A DNA stretch of 61,122 nucleotides, from positions 1-61,122 of the forward strand of contig DYKG01000019.1 of NCBI GenBank assembly GCA_020722725.1, given 5' to 3'. Each line of letters starts with the position of its first letter. Position 1 is the stretch's first letter. The translations under genes were made by a program, and so were the position numbers. The notes below the pieces were generated by a model. The model was not told where the DNA came from and did not search any database. It saw nothing but the letters and a program-made list of their open reading frames with translations. The DNA comes from Candidatus Methylomirabilis sp. GTDB taxonomy: Bacteria > Muiribacteriota > Ozemobacteria > Ozemobacterales > Ozemobacteraceae. Below are positions 52,199-61,025 of this stretch, piece by piece.

Positions 52199-55099
52199 TT
52201 AAGCGTGGCGATGAATAACAATCAGCGAAATGTCATCTTCAGCGGCCCGGCCTTCGGTTGCGCTATTGAATCGTTGAAACATCATGGCGACTGATTCTTT
52301 GGCATCAAGTCCCACCGCCTGACTAAACCACTCTTTTGCTTTTTCGTAACCGATCATTTTTTTGTCAGAGACGGTTGCTTCGACCAGGCCGTCGGTGTAC
52401 ATGAGAATTTTGTCGCCAGGCTCAATTTTTACCCGCTCGCTGAAATATTTTGATTTGGCTCTGATACCCAATGGAAAAGATTTCATTTCGATCTGGGCAA
52501 TCTTATCTCCGGCGGCATTGAGCTGAAAGGGCGGGTTATGGCCGGCGTTGCTGTATTCCATTTCATAGGTTTCGGTGTTGATGCAGTATAGGAACATTGT
52601 CATCATCTTTTTTCGCTGAATATTTGAAATCAGGAAAAGGTTGAATGATGCCAGCGTTTCGGGAAGCGGTCGATTCGCCGATTCCCTGGTAGTAAAGGCA
52701 AACTTTGCCATGCCCATGATCAGTGCCGCACTGACGCCGTGGCCTGAAACATCGCCGACCAGGCCGATGATTCTGTTTCCCTCGGCAACGAAGTAATCAA
52801 AGTAATCGCCGCCGATGTCGGTCATGGCGCAGCTTTTTCCATAAATTTCAATGTCTTTTTCGATAAGTTTTTCAGATGGGAAAAGAGAGGTCTGAACGAT
52901 GCTGGCCACTTCAAGGTCTTTCATTCCTTCAAGTACTGAATTTAGCAGTGAAGAAAGTTGCCCGAGCTCGTCGTGTGACAGAACCGGAACCTTAACGTCG
53001 AACTGGCGGCGATCTATGGCTTTAACACCGTTGGTCAGGTTCTCAATGGGAATCAGGAATTGTGTCGAAAGTGTGAAGCCGATAAGGGCGGCGATAATGA
53101 AAAGGGTTGCCGCAAGAAGAATGAGATAAAACCATTTGAGGTTGATTTCGTCTTTCAGAGGCTGCAGCGAAGTCATAGCCACCAGCGCATAATCGAAAAG
53201 ATTGGCGCCGCGCTGGGCATACCAGAGAATTTCTTCAGTGCCCGAAGCCTGAATTTCTCTTACCGGAGCGTTTCTGGCCATCATTGTTTCTGAAAGCTGG
53301 GCGATCTTGCTGCGAAATTTAGGGGTGGTCAGCTCATGGCCGGCCAGGTGGTTAACTCCGTAGGCATTCACTTTCCATGAAAATTCTGACTGGTTTGCCA
53401 GAGAAGAAATATTGCGGCGAATGTATTTACGGGCGACAACCGGCCGATTTGCCACAAAAATTACAGCATATTGTGCTTCGCCATCTTTGTTGAGAATTGC
53501 TTCAGAAAAGAGATATGAGCCCTCGGTGCCAAATGTCATCGGTATAAACTCGCCCATACTTTTAATTAAAACATTAAAATCAAAATTTGAATCAATTACA
53601 GAGGTGAAGAAGTCTTCGGTTGCTTCCATCATCAGGGTTCCTGAATCGACTTTCATGGATTTGTTAAGGCGAGAAAGCAGTTCGCGGGCAACCAGAATTA
53701 CGATTTTCTTGTTCTTGGTCTGGGTGCTTGATTGTTGCTCGTGCATGGAAAAAAGTTCCTGGCCTTTCTCGTTGAGAAGATAGCCCTGCATGAATATATC
53801 TTTTCGTAAGCGGGTTCTTTTCAGTTCTTCTATTATCTCTTCAAGTTTTTCGTGCTGTTGTGCTTTAACTATTATCTGGCGAAGAAAATCGCCAATGCTT
53901 TTCAAATCCTGGGGGTATTTTTCGTCAAAATGGTTTAGCTTGCTGACCATCTTTTTTTCAAGTTCCTGTTGGCGAACGTTGCCATGGTCCTTGAGGGCGT
54001 AGTAACCGCCAATCATAAGAAGAAAAGACGGACTGCCGATCGAGAACAGAAAGAGAAATACCAGTTTTGCCGTGATGCCGCCCCTTATCTGGCGGTTAGC
54101 AACAGGAAGATTGCGAAATACAAAGATTAGCCAGAAAAGGCAGAGGAAGTTAAGCGTAAGATTGCTTCCATGGCTGAAAAAGACAGGATTTTTCTGAGAG
54201 ATAAAAATAAACTTGCTTACCGATTTTTTGATAAAAGTGCAGAAATATTGGCGGCTTCTGAAAAAGTTTTCATACTCCGCTTCAGATTTGATGAAATTTA
54301 GCCGCAAATCTTCAAGAACGCCTAACTGTGGTGGAAAAACTTCCCGCTGTTTTTTTTCAAGGTCAAGAAAGCCGGCTTTCAAGTGTGGATAGCGGTTATT
54401 TACCCACTTGATCGTGTTTTTCAGGGCATGATCGGGGTCTATTTTTTCTTCGTGAATCAGCGCCAGGTAAGAGTGGGGAGAATCTATTGGTACCGATGTG
54501 GTTGCGGGGCTGTGAAACCAGGCAAAATGACTGTCGAGTTTGCGGTTGCCAAGTTTGTTGGCGGTTACTTGTCCTTTGAGCAGCGGGGGAAGTTCCTGAA
54601 CTCCGATTATATTTTTGAGAATACCCAATTTGCCAGGTGGAACATCTTTATTCCCGGCAAATCCGATTATGGCTTCCAGAGCGAATTCGATGCCGCGCCG
54701 GGGCATTCTCTTCGAACTTATTTCCGGCATCAGCCGACCTTTTCCATTGAAAATGAAAAGGTCGATTGCCTGTGGATAAGAGCGGTGCAGGCTTTGTATA
54801 TACTGAATTCTGATTTCGGGCGAGGTTGCCAATCTGATTTTTTCAAATATCAATTTGATCGATCGGCCGGCGACTTCGGCATTTTCATCGGCCTGCCGCA
54901 TTTTGCCAAGAATTCGTTCGTGAGTTAGCCGCTGGTGGTTTATTCTTTGGGCTATTTCAAGTTCATCTATTTTATAGCGGGCGAACTGCATGACAATAAT
55001 CGGGAAGGCGGCAAAAATTAGAAGAAAAAGAGCTCCTTTCAGGATTTCTTTTGCTGTTTCAATATGCATATTGCCGCTTTTGTTCGACTGACTGGTCAT
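52199..55099 (-). CDS. Membrane sensor with HAMP and SpoIIE/RsbU-type phosphatase
   Basis: The 966-residue protein has an N-terminal membrane helix (about 15-40) and an extracytoplasmic segment. Two closely spaced helices (about 318-375) are followed by a second extracytoplasmic region and another helix (about 665-690). A HAMP linker (DRRQFDVKVPVLSHDELGQL) precedes a PP2C-like SpoIIE domain (about 760-964) with the metal-binding Asp segments GGDYFDYF, GDVSGHG and TDGLVEA. Such phosphatases dephosphorylate anti-anti-sigma factors or act in partner switching. The gene is divergent from the amylase gene, with a palindrome in the 52-base gap. Confidence 0.88.
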   Translation of the reverse strand: MTSQSNKSGNMHIETAKEILKGALFLLIFAAFPIIVMQFARYKIDELEIAQRINHQRLTHERILGKMRQADENAEVAGRSIKLIFEKIRLATSPEIRIQYIQSLHRSYPQAIDLFIFNGKGRLMPEISSKRMPRRGIEFALEAIIGFAGNKDVPPGKLGILKNIIGVQELPPLLKGQVTANKLGNRKLDSHFAWFHSPATTSVPIDSPHSYLALIHEEKIDPDHALKNTIKWVNNRYPHLKAGFLDLEKKQREVFPPQLGVLEDLRLNFIKSEAEYENFFRSRQYFCTFIKKSVSKFIFISQKNPVFFSHGSNLTLNFLCLFWLIFVFRNLPVANRQIRGGITAKLVFLFLFSIGSPSFLLMIGGYYALKDHGNVRQQELEKKMVSKLNHFDEKYPQDLKSIGDFLRQIIVKAQQHEKLEEIIEELKRTRLRKDIFMQGYLLNEKGQELFSMHEQQSSTQTKNKKIVILVARELLSRLNKSMKVDSGTLMMEATEDFFTSVIDSNFDFNVLIKSMGEFIPMTFGTEGSYLFSEAILNKDGEAQYAVIFVANRPVVARKYIRRNISSLANQSEFSWKVNAYGVNHLAGHELTTPKFRSKIAQLSETMMARNAPVREIQASGTEEILWYAQRGANLFDYALVAMTSLQPLKDEINLKWFYLILLAATLFIIAALIGFTLSTQFLIPIENLTNGVKAIDRRQFDVKVPVLSHDELGQLSSLLNSVLEGMKDLEVASIVQTSLFPSEKLIEKDIEIYGKSCAMTDIGGDYFDYFVAEGNRIIGLVGDVSGHGVSAALIMGMAKFAFTTRESANRPLPETLASFNLFLISNIQRKKMMTMFLYCINTETYEMEYSNAGHNPPFQLNAAGDKIAQIEMKSFPLGIRAKSKYFSERVKIEPGDKILMYTDGLVEATVSDKKMIGYEKAKEWFSQAVGLDAKESVAMMFQRFNSATEGRAAEDDISLIVIHRHA

Positions 55100-55105
55100 A
55101 ATGAA

Positions 55106-55119
55106 TTATGATATCATAA
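55106..55119. promoter_or_regulatory. Perfect palindrome in the divergent amylase/phosphatase promoter gap
   Basis: TTATGATATCATAA is a perfect 14-base palindrome 33 bases before the amylase start and only seven bases from the phosphatase start. Its position and symmetry fit a dimeric regulator site controlling one or both genes. The A/T content means chance occurrence is possible. Confidence 0.4.
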
Positions 55120-55151
55120 CTGCAATAAAATACTTACTGAAAGGTCTTGAG

Positions 55152-56993
55152 ATGAAAAAGCCTTTTTTGTTGTTCGTTATGCTGTTAATGTCGGCATCTG
55201 CCGCTTTTGCCGCCGATTGTGACACTTGGAAAGACCAGATTCTCTATTTTGTTCTGCTCGATCGGTTTCACAATGGAAATGTGCAAAACGACGACGAAGT
55301 GAGACCTGGCGATCTTTATGCATTTCACGGCGGAGATGTTGCCGGATTGATGCAAAAACTGGATTATCTTGAAAAGCTTGGAGTAACCGGCATCTGGTTG
55401 AGCCCAATGGTCAAAAACCGGGCGATGAAGTTTTACAAGCATTCGTCATACCATGGTTACTGGCCTTGGGATTTCTGGAGGCCGGACCCCCGGTTCGCCA
55501 CCGAAGAAGAATTGGTCGGTTTGGCCAAAAGCCTGAAAAAGAAAGAAATGAAACTGCTGCTCGACATGGTGATCAACCACATGGGTTACGATGCTCCGTT
55601 TGCTGCAGAAAACCCCGAATGGTTCAATCAGAACGGCAATATAAAAGACTGGAACAACGAATTTGAGCTGATCAATCACAATATTTTCGGTTTGCCTGAT
55701 TTTGCCTCGCAAAAGCCCGTAGTTAAAAAGTTTTTTAAAGTCGTTGGTCGTCATTGGCTGAAAAAGCTGGCACCAGACGGTTTCAGGCTTGATGCGGTAA
55801 AACATGTTCCAATAGATTTCTGGAAAGACTTCAATGCTGAAATGCACATGGCCGGCGGTGACGATTTCATGCTGCTGGGTGAATATATGAACGGTGATCC
55901 GCAGGCTTTGCTGAAGATTATGCAGGCAGGAAAATTCACATCTTTGTTTGATTTTCCTCTATATTACGCGATCAAGGAAGTTATCGCCGGACGGCAGGAC
56001 TGTAGAAAGCTTGCTTCAAGACTCTATTTCGATCGCAATTACCCCGATGCTTCATTGCTTGCCACATTTATTGATAACCATGATCTCGACCGGTTCATGA
56101 GCCTCTGCGGTGAAAATTCCGGCAGGCATCAGATGGCCCTGGCATTTATTTTGACTGCCCGTGGAATTCCGACGCTTTATTATGGTGATGAACAGGCCAT
56201 GTCAGGCCATAATGGCCCAAAGCCTTACAATCGGGCTGATATGGTTTTTGACGAGGAATCAGAAACTTTCAAATATACCAGTCGGCTCATCAGTCTGCGC
56301 AAGCAGTTCGTTTCATTGCGGCGCGGGTTGCAGTGTCATCTGCATGCCGATGAAAGCAGTCTTGCATTTGCCCGGTTAACGCCCGATGAACTGGCGGTCG
56401 CGGTTTTTAATAACAGTGATCAGGGCCGGCAGATCGTTTTTCCATTTCCGTTTCCATTGAAGAAAAAATACATCATGAACGATCTGATCGGTTCGGCCCG
56501 GGCACTGGTAAGGCAGGGGCAGTTCGAGGTCTTTCTGCCGCCAGGAACCGCTGCCCTGTTTGTTCCCGAAACTTCGCCTGAATTTTATCAGGCTTCTTTC
56601 AGACACTGGCAACGTCGCTTCGAGAATGAAAAAGCCTGGGGAGTCAGGCCGGTAAAAATCAAATTAAAATTTGATTACGCACCTGAAAAAGCACGATTGC
56701 TTCTGACCGGCAACTGCGATGAACTGGGTAACTGGAACCCAGATGCCGGATCGGTGCCCATGCAGCGCGTTGCCGATGATGAATTCGTTGCCGAAGTAAG
56801 TCTGCCGATCGGCAAAATCGTCGAGTGCAAATGCCTTTATCGCCAGGTTCAGCCCGACGAAACGGTTAAAACCGTCTGGCAAAACGAACAAAACTGCATC
56901 TTCACCGTTCAACCCGAAGGCTCAGAATACATCCACATCACCTGGCGCACCAGCGGTGGTCCGATTTGTTGGTCAAGATTTTGTGATTTATAA
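55152..56993 (+). CDS. Secreted alpha-amylase (GH13) with C-terminal starch-binding module
   Basis: The 613-residue protein starts at the ATG at 55152 (GAAAGG upstream) with a signal peptide (MKKPFLLFVMLLMSASAAFA). The GH13 regions are all present: DMVINHMG (I), GFRLDAVKHV with nucleophile Asp214 (II), LLGEYMNGD with acid/base Glu244 (III) and FIDNHDLDRF with His310-Asp311 (IV). The last 90 residues (KIKLKFDYAPEKARLLLTGN, ELGNWNPD) are CBM20-like. It should hydrolyse alpha-1,4-glucans outside the cell, supplying glucose oligomers to fermentation. It is monocistronic and followed by a transposase remnant. Confidence 0.93.
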   Translation: MKKPFLLFVMLLMSASAAFAADCDTWKDQILYFVLLDRFHNGNVQNDDEVRPGDLYAFHGGDVAGLMQKLDYLEKLGVTGIWLSPMVKNRAMKFYKHSSYHGYWPWDFWRPDPRFATEEELVGLAKSLKKKEMKLLLDMVINHMGYDAPFAAENPEWFNQNGNIKDWNNEFELINHNIFGLPDFASQKPVVKKFFKVVGRHWLKKLAPDGFRLDAVKHVPIDFWKDFNAEMHMAGGDDFMLLGEYMNGDPQALLKIMQAGKFTSLFDFPLYYAIKEVIAGRQDCRKLASRLYFDRNYPDASLLATFIDNHDLDRFMSLCGENSGRHQMALAFILTARGIPTLYYGDEQAMSGHNGPKPYNRADMVFDEESETFKYTSRLISLRKQFVSLRRGLQCHLHADESSLAFARLTPDELAVAVFNNSDQGRQIVFPFPFPLKKKYIMNDLIGSARALVRQGQFEVFLPPGTAALFVPETSPEFYQASFRHWQRRFENEKAWGVRPVKIKLKFDYAPEKARLLLTGNCDELGNWNPDAGSVPMQRVADDEFVAEVSLPIGKIVECKCLYRQVQPDETVKTVWQNEQNCIFTVQPEGSEYIHITWRTSGGPICWSRFCDL

Positions 56994-57000
56994 GTGATAT

Positions 57001-57138
57001 TCATGCTGCCAGTTTGACCTCAGGCTTCCCGTAGTAAACCATGTCTGGTGTTTGATAGTCAAGGTTTTGATGAAACCGGGTCTGGTTGTAAAAAGTGAAA
57101 TAGGAAATCAGGTGCAGAATGCCATAGCTGGCAATAAA
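57001..57138 (-). pseudogene. IS3-family transposase C-terminal remnant
   Basis: The minus strand is open from a TAA at 57139-57141 to a TGA at 57001-57003 and encodes ISYFTFYNQTRFHQNLDYQ then TPDMVYYGKPEVKLAA. This is the C-terminal end of IS3-type OrfB (the FYNxxRxHqxLxxxTPxxvY motif after the catalytic Glu). The rest of the transposase, a start codon and OrfA are absent, and no terminal inverted repeat is recognisable. The other bases of this 326-base gap (57139-57263) hold nothing else that I can name. Confidence 0.85.
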
Positions 57139-57263
57139 TTATAAGAAGCGGTTTATTGAGCGCTTACACAAATTTTCTCACCAATTTGTGACAATCAAGC
57201 TCCACCGATTAAAATAATCATTTCAATCCCTGAAGCTCCAAAAATGTGCGGCCTTAACAAAAG

Positions 57264-57303
57264 TGTCCTTTCAGCAATTTCAAGTGAACTTGCCGAAAGG
57301 ACA
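57264..57303 (-). terminator. Probable terminator of the acyl-CoA dehydrogenase operon
   Basis: TGTCCTTTC and GAAAGGACA form a perfect nine-base outer stem, with an inner GCAA/TTGC stem. On the minus strand it is followed by CTTTTGTTA, a weak T run, so termination may be only partial. Confidence 0.6.
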
Positions 57304-57319
57304 TGATCTTGTTCAGGTT

Positions 57320-59044
57320 TTAGTAATCGAGAAGTTCTCTATAATTGTCGATTAATGTTACATCACCGCTCATAACTACTGCATAAGATCTGTCGAATTC
57401 CGGAACGGCATCCAGCACATATCTTTCTGCAAAGAGTTCTCTTTCGGGTTCTTTGAGAGCGTCTCTCAGCATCAGGTAGCTTACAAAGATATAAGTTTCC
57501 ATTTCCACCAGACGCTCTGTGACCAGGTCATAATAGGTTGAATCTTTCTTGTCTACAACATATTGAACGGCGATTTGCTGTTTTTTGCGCATTTCGTGTA
57601 CATAAGTAGAGAGTCTTTTAAGTTTTCCCTGGTAAGGAAGGGCAGCGAGTTTATCCATGAGAGGGTCGAGAACTCTCTGCACGATGCCGCCTATTGCAGC
57701 GACATGCTGTAGCTGAGTCGTTCCTTCGTAGATATTGGTGATTCTGGCATCCCGGTAGAACCTTTCAGAATTGAAGTCTTTCATGTATCCGGTTCCGCCG
57801 TGAACCTGTATGCCCTGGTAGCAGACTCTATTTGACATTTCGGTCGCAAACGCTTTGCTCATGGGAGTAAGCACTGCCGCAATTTTGGTATAGAGTTTGT
57901 CTCTCTCTTTGTCTTCAGGAGTTATTTCTTCAGGTTTGCCATGCTCAACTTTGCTGTTGTAGGCATTTCTGAGGTCAACCATTTTGGTTGTTTCATAGAG
58001 CAGAGTTCTGGCGGCGATAATTTCCATTTTCATTCTTGCCAGCATTGAAAATACCGGAGGCAACTTATCGATAACAGTTTTGAACTGTTTTCTTTCTGAC
58101 GCGTATTTTCTTGCTTCGCGATAGGCTGCTTCGGCTATACCAAGGGCCTGCGCGCTGATTCCTATACGTGCGCCATTCATCAGGCTCATTACATATTTAA
58201 TCAAACCGCGTTTTCTCTGTCCGCAGAGTTCAGCTGGTACATGGTTGTATTGCAATTCTGCAGTTGCAACGCCGTGAATGCCAAGTTTATGTTCAATTCT
58301 TCTTACGACAAGCTGAGGGCAAGCTTCGCAGATAAACATTGAAAGTCCGCGCCCGTCTGATGTGCCTTCTTCAGATCTGGCAAGAACGAGGTGAACTTTT
58401 GCGCAGCCGTTGGTGATGAAGCGTTTCATTCCGTCGAGATACCACTGATTGGTTTTTGTATCGAGAGTGGCTTTAAGTCTTACCGACTGGAGGTCTGAAC
58501 CTGAGTCCGGCTCTGTAAGATCCATTGAACCATCAGCTTCGCCGCTGGCGAATCTTGGCAGAAATCTTTGTTTTTGTTCTTCTGAGCCGAATTCGCAGAT
58601 AGTTTCAGCAATATCCTGGAGGCCAAAGAGGTTTTGTAGGCTGGCATCAGCTCTGGAAACCATTTCTGTCATCATTGTGTAGATTGTTACGGGGAAATTC
58701 AGCCCGCCGTATTTTCTTGGAAGCATAACGCCGCCAAGACCGGCCTGTCTGAGGTCATCAAGATTTTTAACGGTAAGCGGATGGTAGGTAACCTTGTTGT
58801 TTTCGAAATGAGGGCCTTCTTCGTCCACGACTCTTGCCCTCGGGGCAATTTTTTCGCCTGAGATTTCGCCCACCAACTCTAGAACCCTTTTGTAGCTGTC
58901 TTTGGCATCGTCGAAATTTTCAGGGGCGTAATCGAAATCTTTAGCCTGCTCATAATTATTTTCGCGAAGAGCTACTAATTCTTCGAGTTCTAAATTAGCC
59001 AGGGTGAACTGAAGATCTTTATTATCAGTAAAATAGTTGGACAT
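57320..59044 (-). CDS. Acyl-CoA dehydrogenase (long form)
   Basis: The 574-residue FAD enzyme oxidises an acyl-CoA to the trans-2-enoyl-CoA and passes electrons to ETF. The core signatures are MDLTEPDSGSDL (FAD/substrate region), RIGISAQALGIAEAAYREA, YASERKQF, QVHGGTGYMKDF and TNIYEGTTQLQ with the catalytic Glu. It is about 190 residues longer than short-chain dehydrogenases of the Bcd type: there is an N-terminal extension of about 60 residues and a C-terminal domain of about 120, as in the long AcdA/AidB-like branch. GAGGAGG precedes the ATG. It is encoded after etfA (11-base gap), so the three genes form one operon. The acyl chain used is unknown. Confidence 0.93.
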   Translation of the reverse strand: MSNYFTDNKDLQFTLANLELEELVALRENNYEQAKDFDYAPENFDDAKDSYKRVLELVGEISGEKIAPRARVVDEEGPHFENNKVTYHPLTVKNLDDLRQAGLGGVMLPRKYGGLNFPVTIYTMMTEMVSRADASLQNLFGLQDIAETICEFGSEEQKQRFLPRFASGEADGSMDLTEPDSGSDLQSVRLKATLDTKTNQWYLDGMKRFITNGCAKVHLVLARSEEGTSDGRGLSMFICEACPQLVVRRIEHKLGIHGVATAELQYNHVPAELCGQRKRGLIKYVMSLMNGARIGISAQALGIAEAAYREARKYASERKQFKTVIDKLPPVFSMLARMKMEIIAARTLLYETTKMVDLRNAYNSKVEHGKPEEITPEDKERDKLYTKIAAVLTPMSKAFATEMSNRVCYQGIQVHGGTGYMKDFNSERFYRDARITNIYEGTTQLQHVAAIGGIVQRVLDPLMDKLAALPYQGKLKRLSTYVHEMRKKQQIAVQYVVDKKDSTYYDLVTERLVEMETYIFVSYLMLRDALKEPERELFAERYVLDAVPEFDRSYAVVMSGDVTLIDNYRELLDY

Positions 59045-59055
59045 TTTAAACCTCC

Positions 59056-60081
59056 TCAGACTTTAGCCTTGAAGGCTTTGATTAATTTGGGAACAACATC
59101 ATTCAGTTCACCGACGATGCCGTAATGGGCTACAGAGAATATTGGAGCGCCCGGATCATTATTGATGGCAATAATTTTCGCGCTCTCATTCATTCCTGCG
59201 ACGTGCTGAACTGAACCGCTTATGCCACATGCGATGTAGAGTTTCGGCCTGACTGTAACGCCTGTCTGGCCCACCTGATAATCATGATTGATCCAGCCTG
59301 CATCAACAGCCGCGCGGGATGCCGCGACCTGGCCTCCGAGAGCTTCGGCAAGCTGTTCGATGAGTTTGAAGTTTTCTTTGGTGCCCACACCGTATCCGCC
59401 GGCAACGATTATTGATGCTTTTTTGAGGTCAACGGTTCTGGGCTTTCTTACTCTTTTAATAACCTTCATTACCCTGGCTTCATCAGAAAGTTCAGGAGTA
59501 ATTTTGACAACTTTGCCTTTTTTCGAGGTATCAGGAGCGGTAAGCTTCATTACGCCCTCTCTGACTGTGACTATCTGCGGGTCATCCCAGGTGTTAACGA
59601 TTGTGGCTATGATGTTTCCGCCGAATGCAGGTCTTATTTGCATGAGTTTGTCTTTGTAGCTGACTTTGTTGACTTTGTCTTCGAAGTCATCGATTTGCAG
59701 GTCGGTGCAGTCGGCTGTAAGCCCGCACAACATTTCTGAGGCGACTCTTGGGGCAAGTTCTCTGCCTTTAAGCGTTGCGCCAAAAAGTAGAATGTTGGGC
59801 TTGTGCTGTTTCAAGAGTTTAACAAGAGCCTGAGCGTATGGAAGAACGGTAAAAGGCTCGAGAGCCTGGTCTTCTACCTGATAGACGGTTTCACAGCCGT
59901 AGTGGAAGATGGAATCAATTTTTCCGTCGAGGTGATCTCCGAGTATTACTGCTTCGCTGACGACTCCGAGCTTCTTTGCAAGCTCGGTTCCCTTGCAAAC
60001 GAGTTCAAGGCTGACTTCGGCGATTTTGCCGCCTTCCTGTTCAATAAAAATCCAAACATTTCCTTTGGTATTCATAGTCAT
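59056..60081 (-). CDS. etfA: Electron transfer flavoprotein, alpha subunit
   Basis: EtfA binds the FAD that passes electrons from acyl-CoA dehydrogenase. The 341-residue protein has the FAD-binding C-terminal domain (GQTGVTVRPKLYIACGISG, then IIAINNDPGAPIF) and the N-terminal ETF fold. The ATG at 60081 overlaps the etfB stop (TGATG); an ATG at 60075 has a slightly better AGGG spacing and is an alternative. Whether this ETF bifurcates electrons to ferredoxin, as in butyrate formers, cannot be decided from these residues by eye. Confidence 0.95.
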   Translation of the reverse strand: MTMNTKGNVWIFIEQEGGKIAEVSLELVCKGTELAKKLGVVSEAVILGDHLDGKIDSIFHYGCETVYQVEDQALEPFTVLPYAQALVKLLKQHKPNILLFGATLKGRELAPRVASEMLCGLTADCTDLQIDDFEDKVNKVSYKDKLMQIRPAFGGNIIATIVNTWDDPQIVTVREGVMKLTAPDTSKKGKVVKITPELSDEARVMKVIKRVRKPRTVDLKKASIIVAGGYGVGTKENFKLIEQLAEALGGQVAASRAAVDAGWINHDYQVGQTGVTVRPKLYIACGISGSVQHVAGMNESAKIIAINNDPGAPIFSVAHYGIVGELNDVVPKLIKAFKAKV

Positions 60082-60977
60082 CACCCTAAAGTATGGTCTT
60101 CAATAAGTTCGCGGATCAGCCCATTTATGCCGTCTTCTGTCGGCTCAATGGAAACGACTTTGCTGGCTTTGAGCACGACATTTTCAATTTTCTTAACTTT
60201 GGTTGGTGAGCCTTTTAATCCAATTCTGTTAACATCTGCCTGGATTTTTGCGGCATCCCACTCGTGAATCCAGAGGTTCTTAGCGGTCATTTCGCTTTCC
60301 TTGTCAGCCAGAGCCTGAGCATCTGTGTAATCAGCGTCTCTCAATAGTTTGGCTAATTCGGAACGGGTTTTAGCTTTTTTGAACTTCATTATGCCTTTTG
60401 CTGATGCTGATCTGGGCTCATTCGCGTCAATGACGGTAAGGAGGGCGGGAAGAGGGGATTCAATAACCTCGTAGCCGCCTTCGATGGCGCGTTTTGCCTT
60501 GATTGCCTTATCGGATATACTGATTACTTCTTCCACATAAGCAATTTGCGGAATTTTGAGTTTTTCTGCGAGCTGCGGACCTACCTGGGCGGTATCGCCG
60601 TCAATCGCCTGTCTGCCGCAGAGAATGAGATCGACATTTTGTACTGTTTTAACGCAACAGCTCAGTGCATAGCTGGTAGCGAGCGTATCTGCTCCGGCAA
60701 ATGCTCTGTCGGTGATAAGGATTGCTTCATCAGCGCCTCTATAAAGGCATTCTCTCAGAACTTCGGCCGCATTGGGAGGCCCCATTGTAGCAACTGTGAC
60801 TTTGAAGTTATATCTTTCTTTTAATTGCAGACCCAGCTCCAGAGCATTCAGGTCTTCCGGGTTAAATATTGCCGGCAGAGCGGATCTGTTTACTGTTCCC
60901 TCTGGCGTCATGGCCTCGCCTGAAATGTTCTTGGTGTCAGGTACCTGCTTTACGAAAACCATTAATTGGCGTTTCAC
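60081..60977 (-). CDS. etfB: Electron transfer flavoprotein, beta subunit
   Basis: EtfB is the AMP- or FAD-binding partner of EtfA. The 298-residue protein has VKQVPDTKNI at the N-terminus, GPPNAAEVLRECLYRGADEAIL and the ILCGRQAIDGDTAQVGPQLAEKL signature of the beta subunit. AGGAGA precedes the ATG. It is the first gene of the etfB-etfA-acyl-CoA dehydrogenase operon. A short tail of another gene lies upstream on the same strand. Confidence 0.95.
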   Translation of the reverse strand: MKRQLMVFVKQVPDTKNISGEAMTPEGTVNRSALPAIFNPEDLNALELGLQLKERYNFKVTVATMGPPNAAEVLRECLYRGADEAILITDRAFAGADTLATSYALSCCVKTVQNVDLILCGRQAIDGDTAQVGPQLAEKLKIPQIAYVEEVISISDKAIKAKRAIEGGYEVIESPLPALLTVIDANEPRSASAKGIMKFKKAKTRSELAKLLRDADYTDAQALADKESEMTAKNLWIHEWDAAKIQADVNRIGLKGSPTKVKKIENVVLKASKVVSIEPTEDGINGLIRELIEDHTLG

Positions 60978-61025
60978 ATTAGCTCTCCTGTCTTGGATTG
61001 TTCGAATAAATTATGAGACATGATC

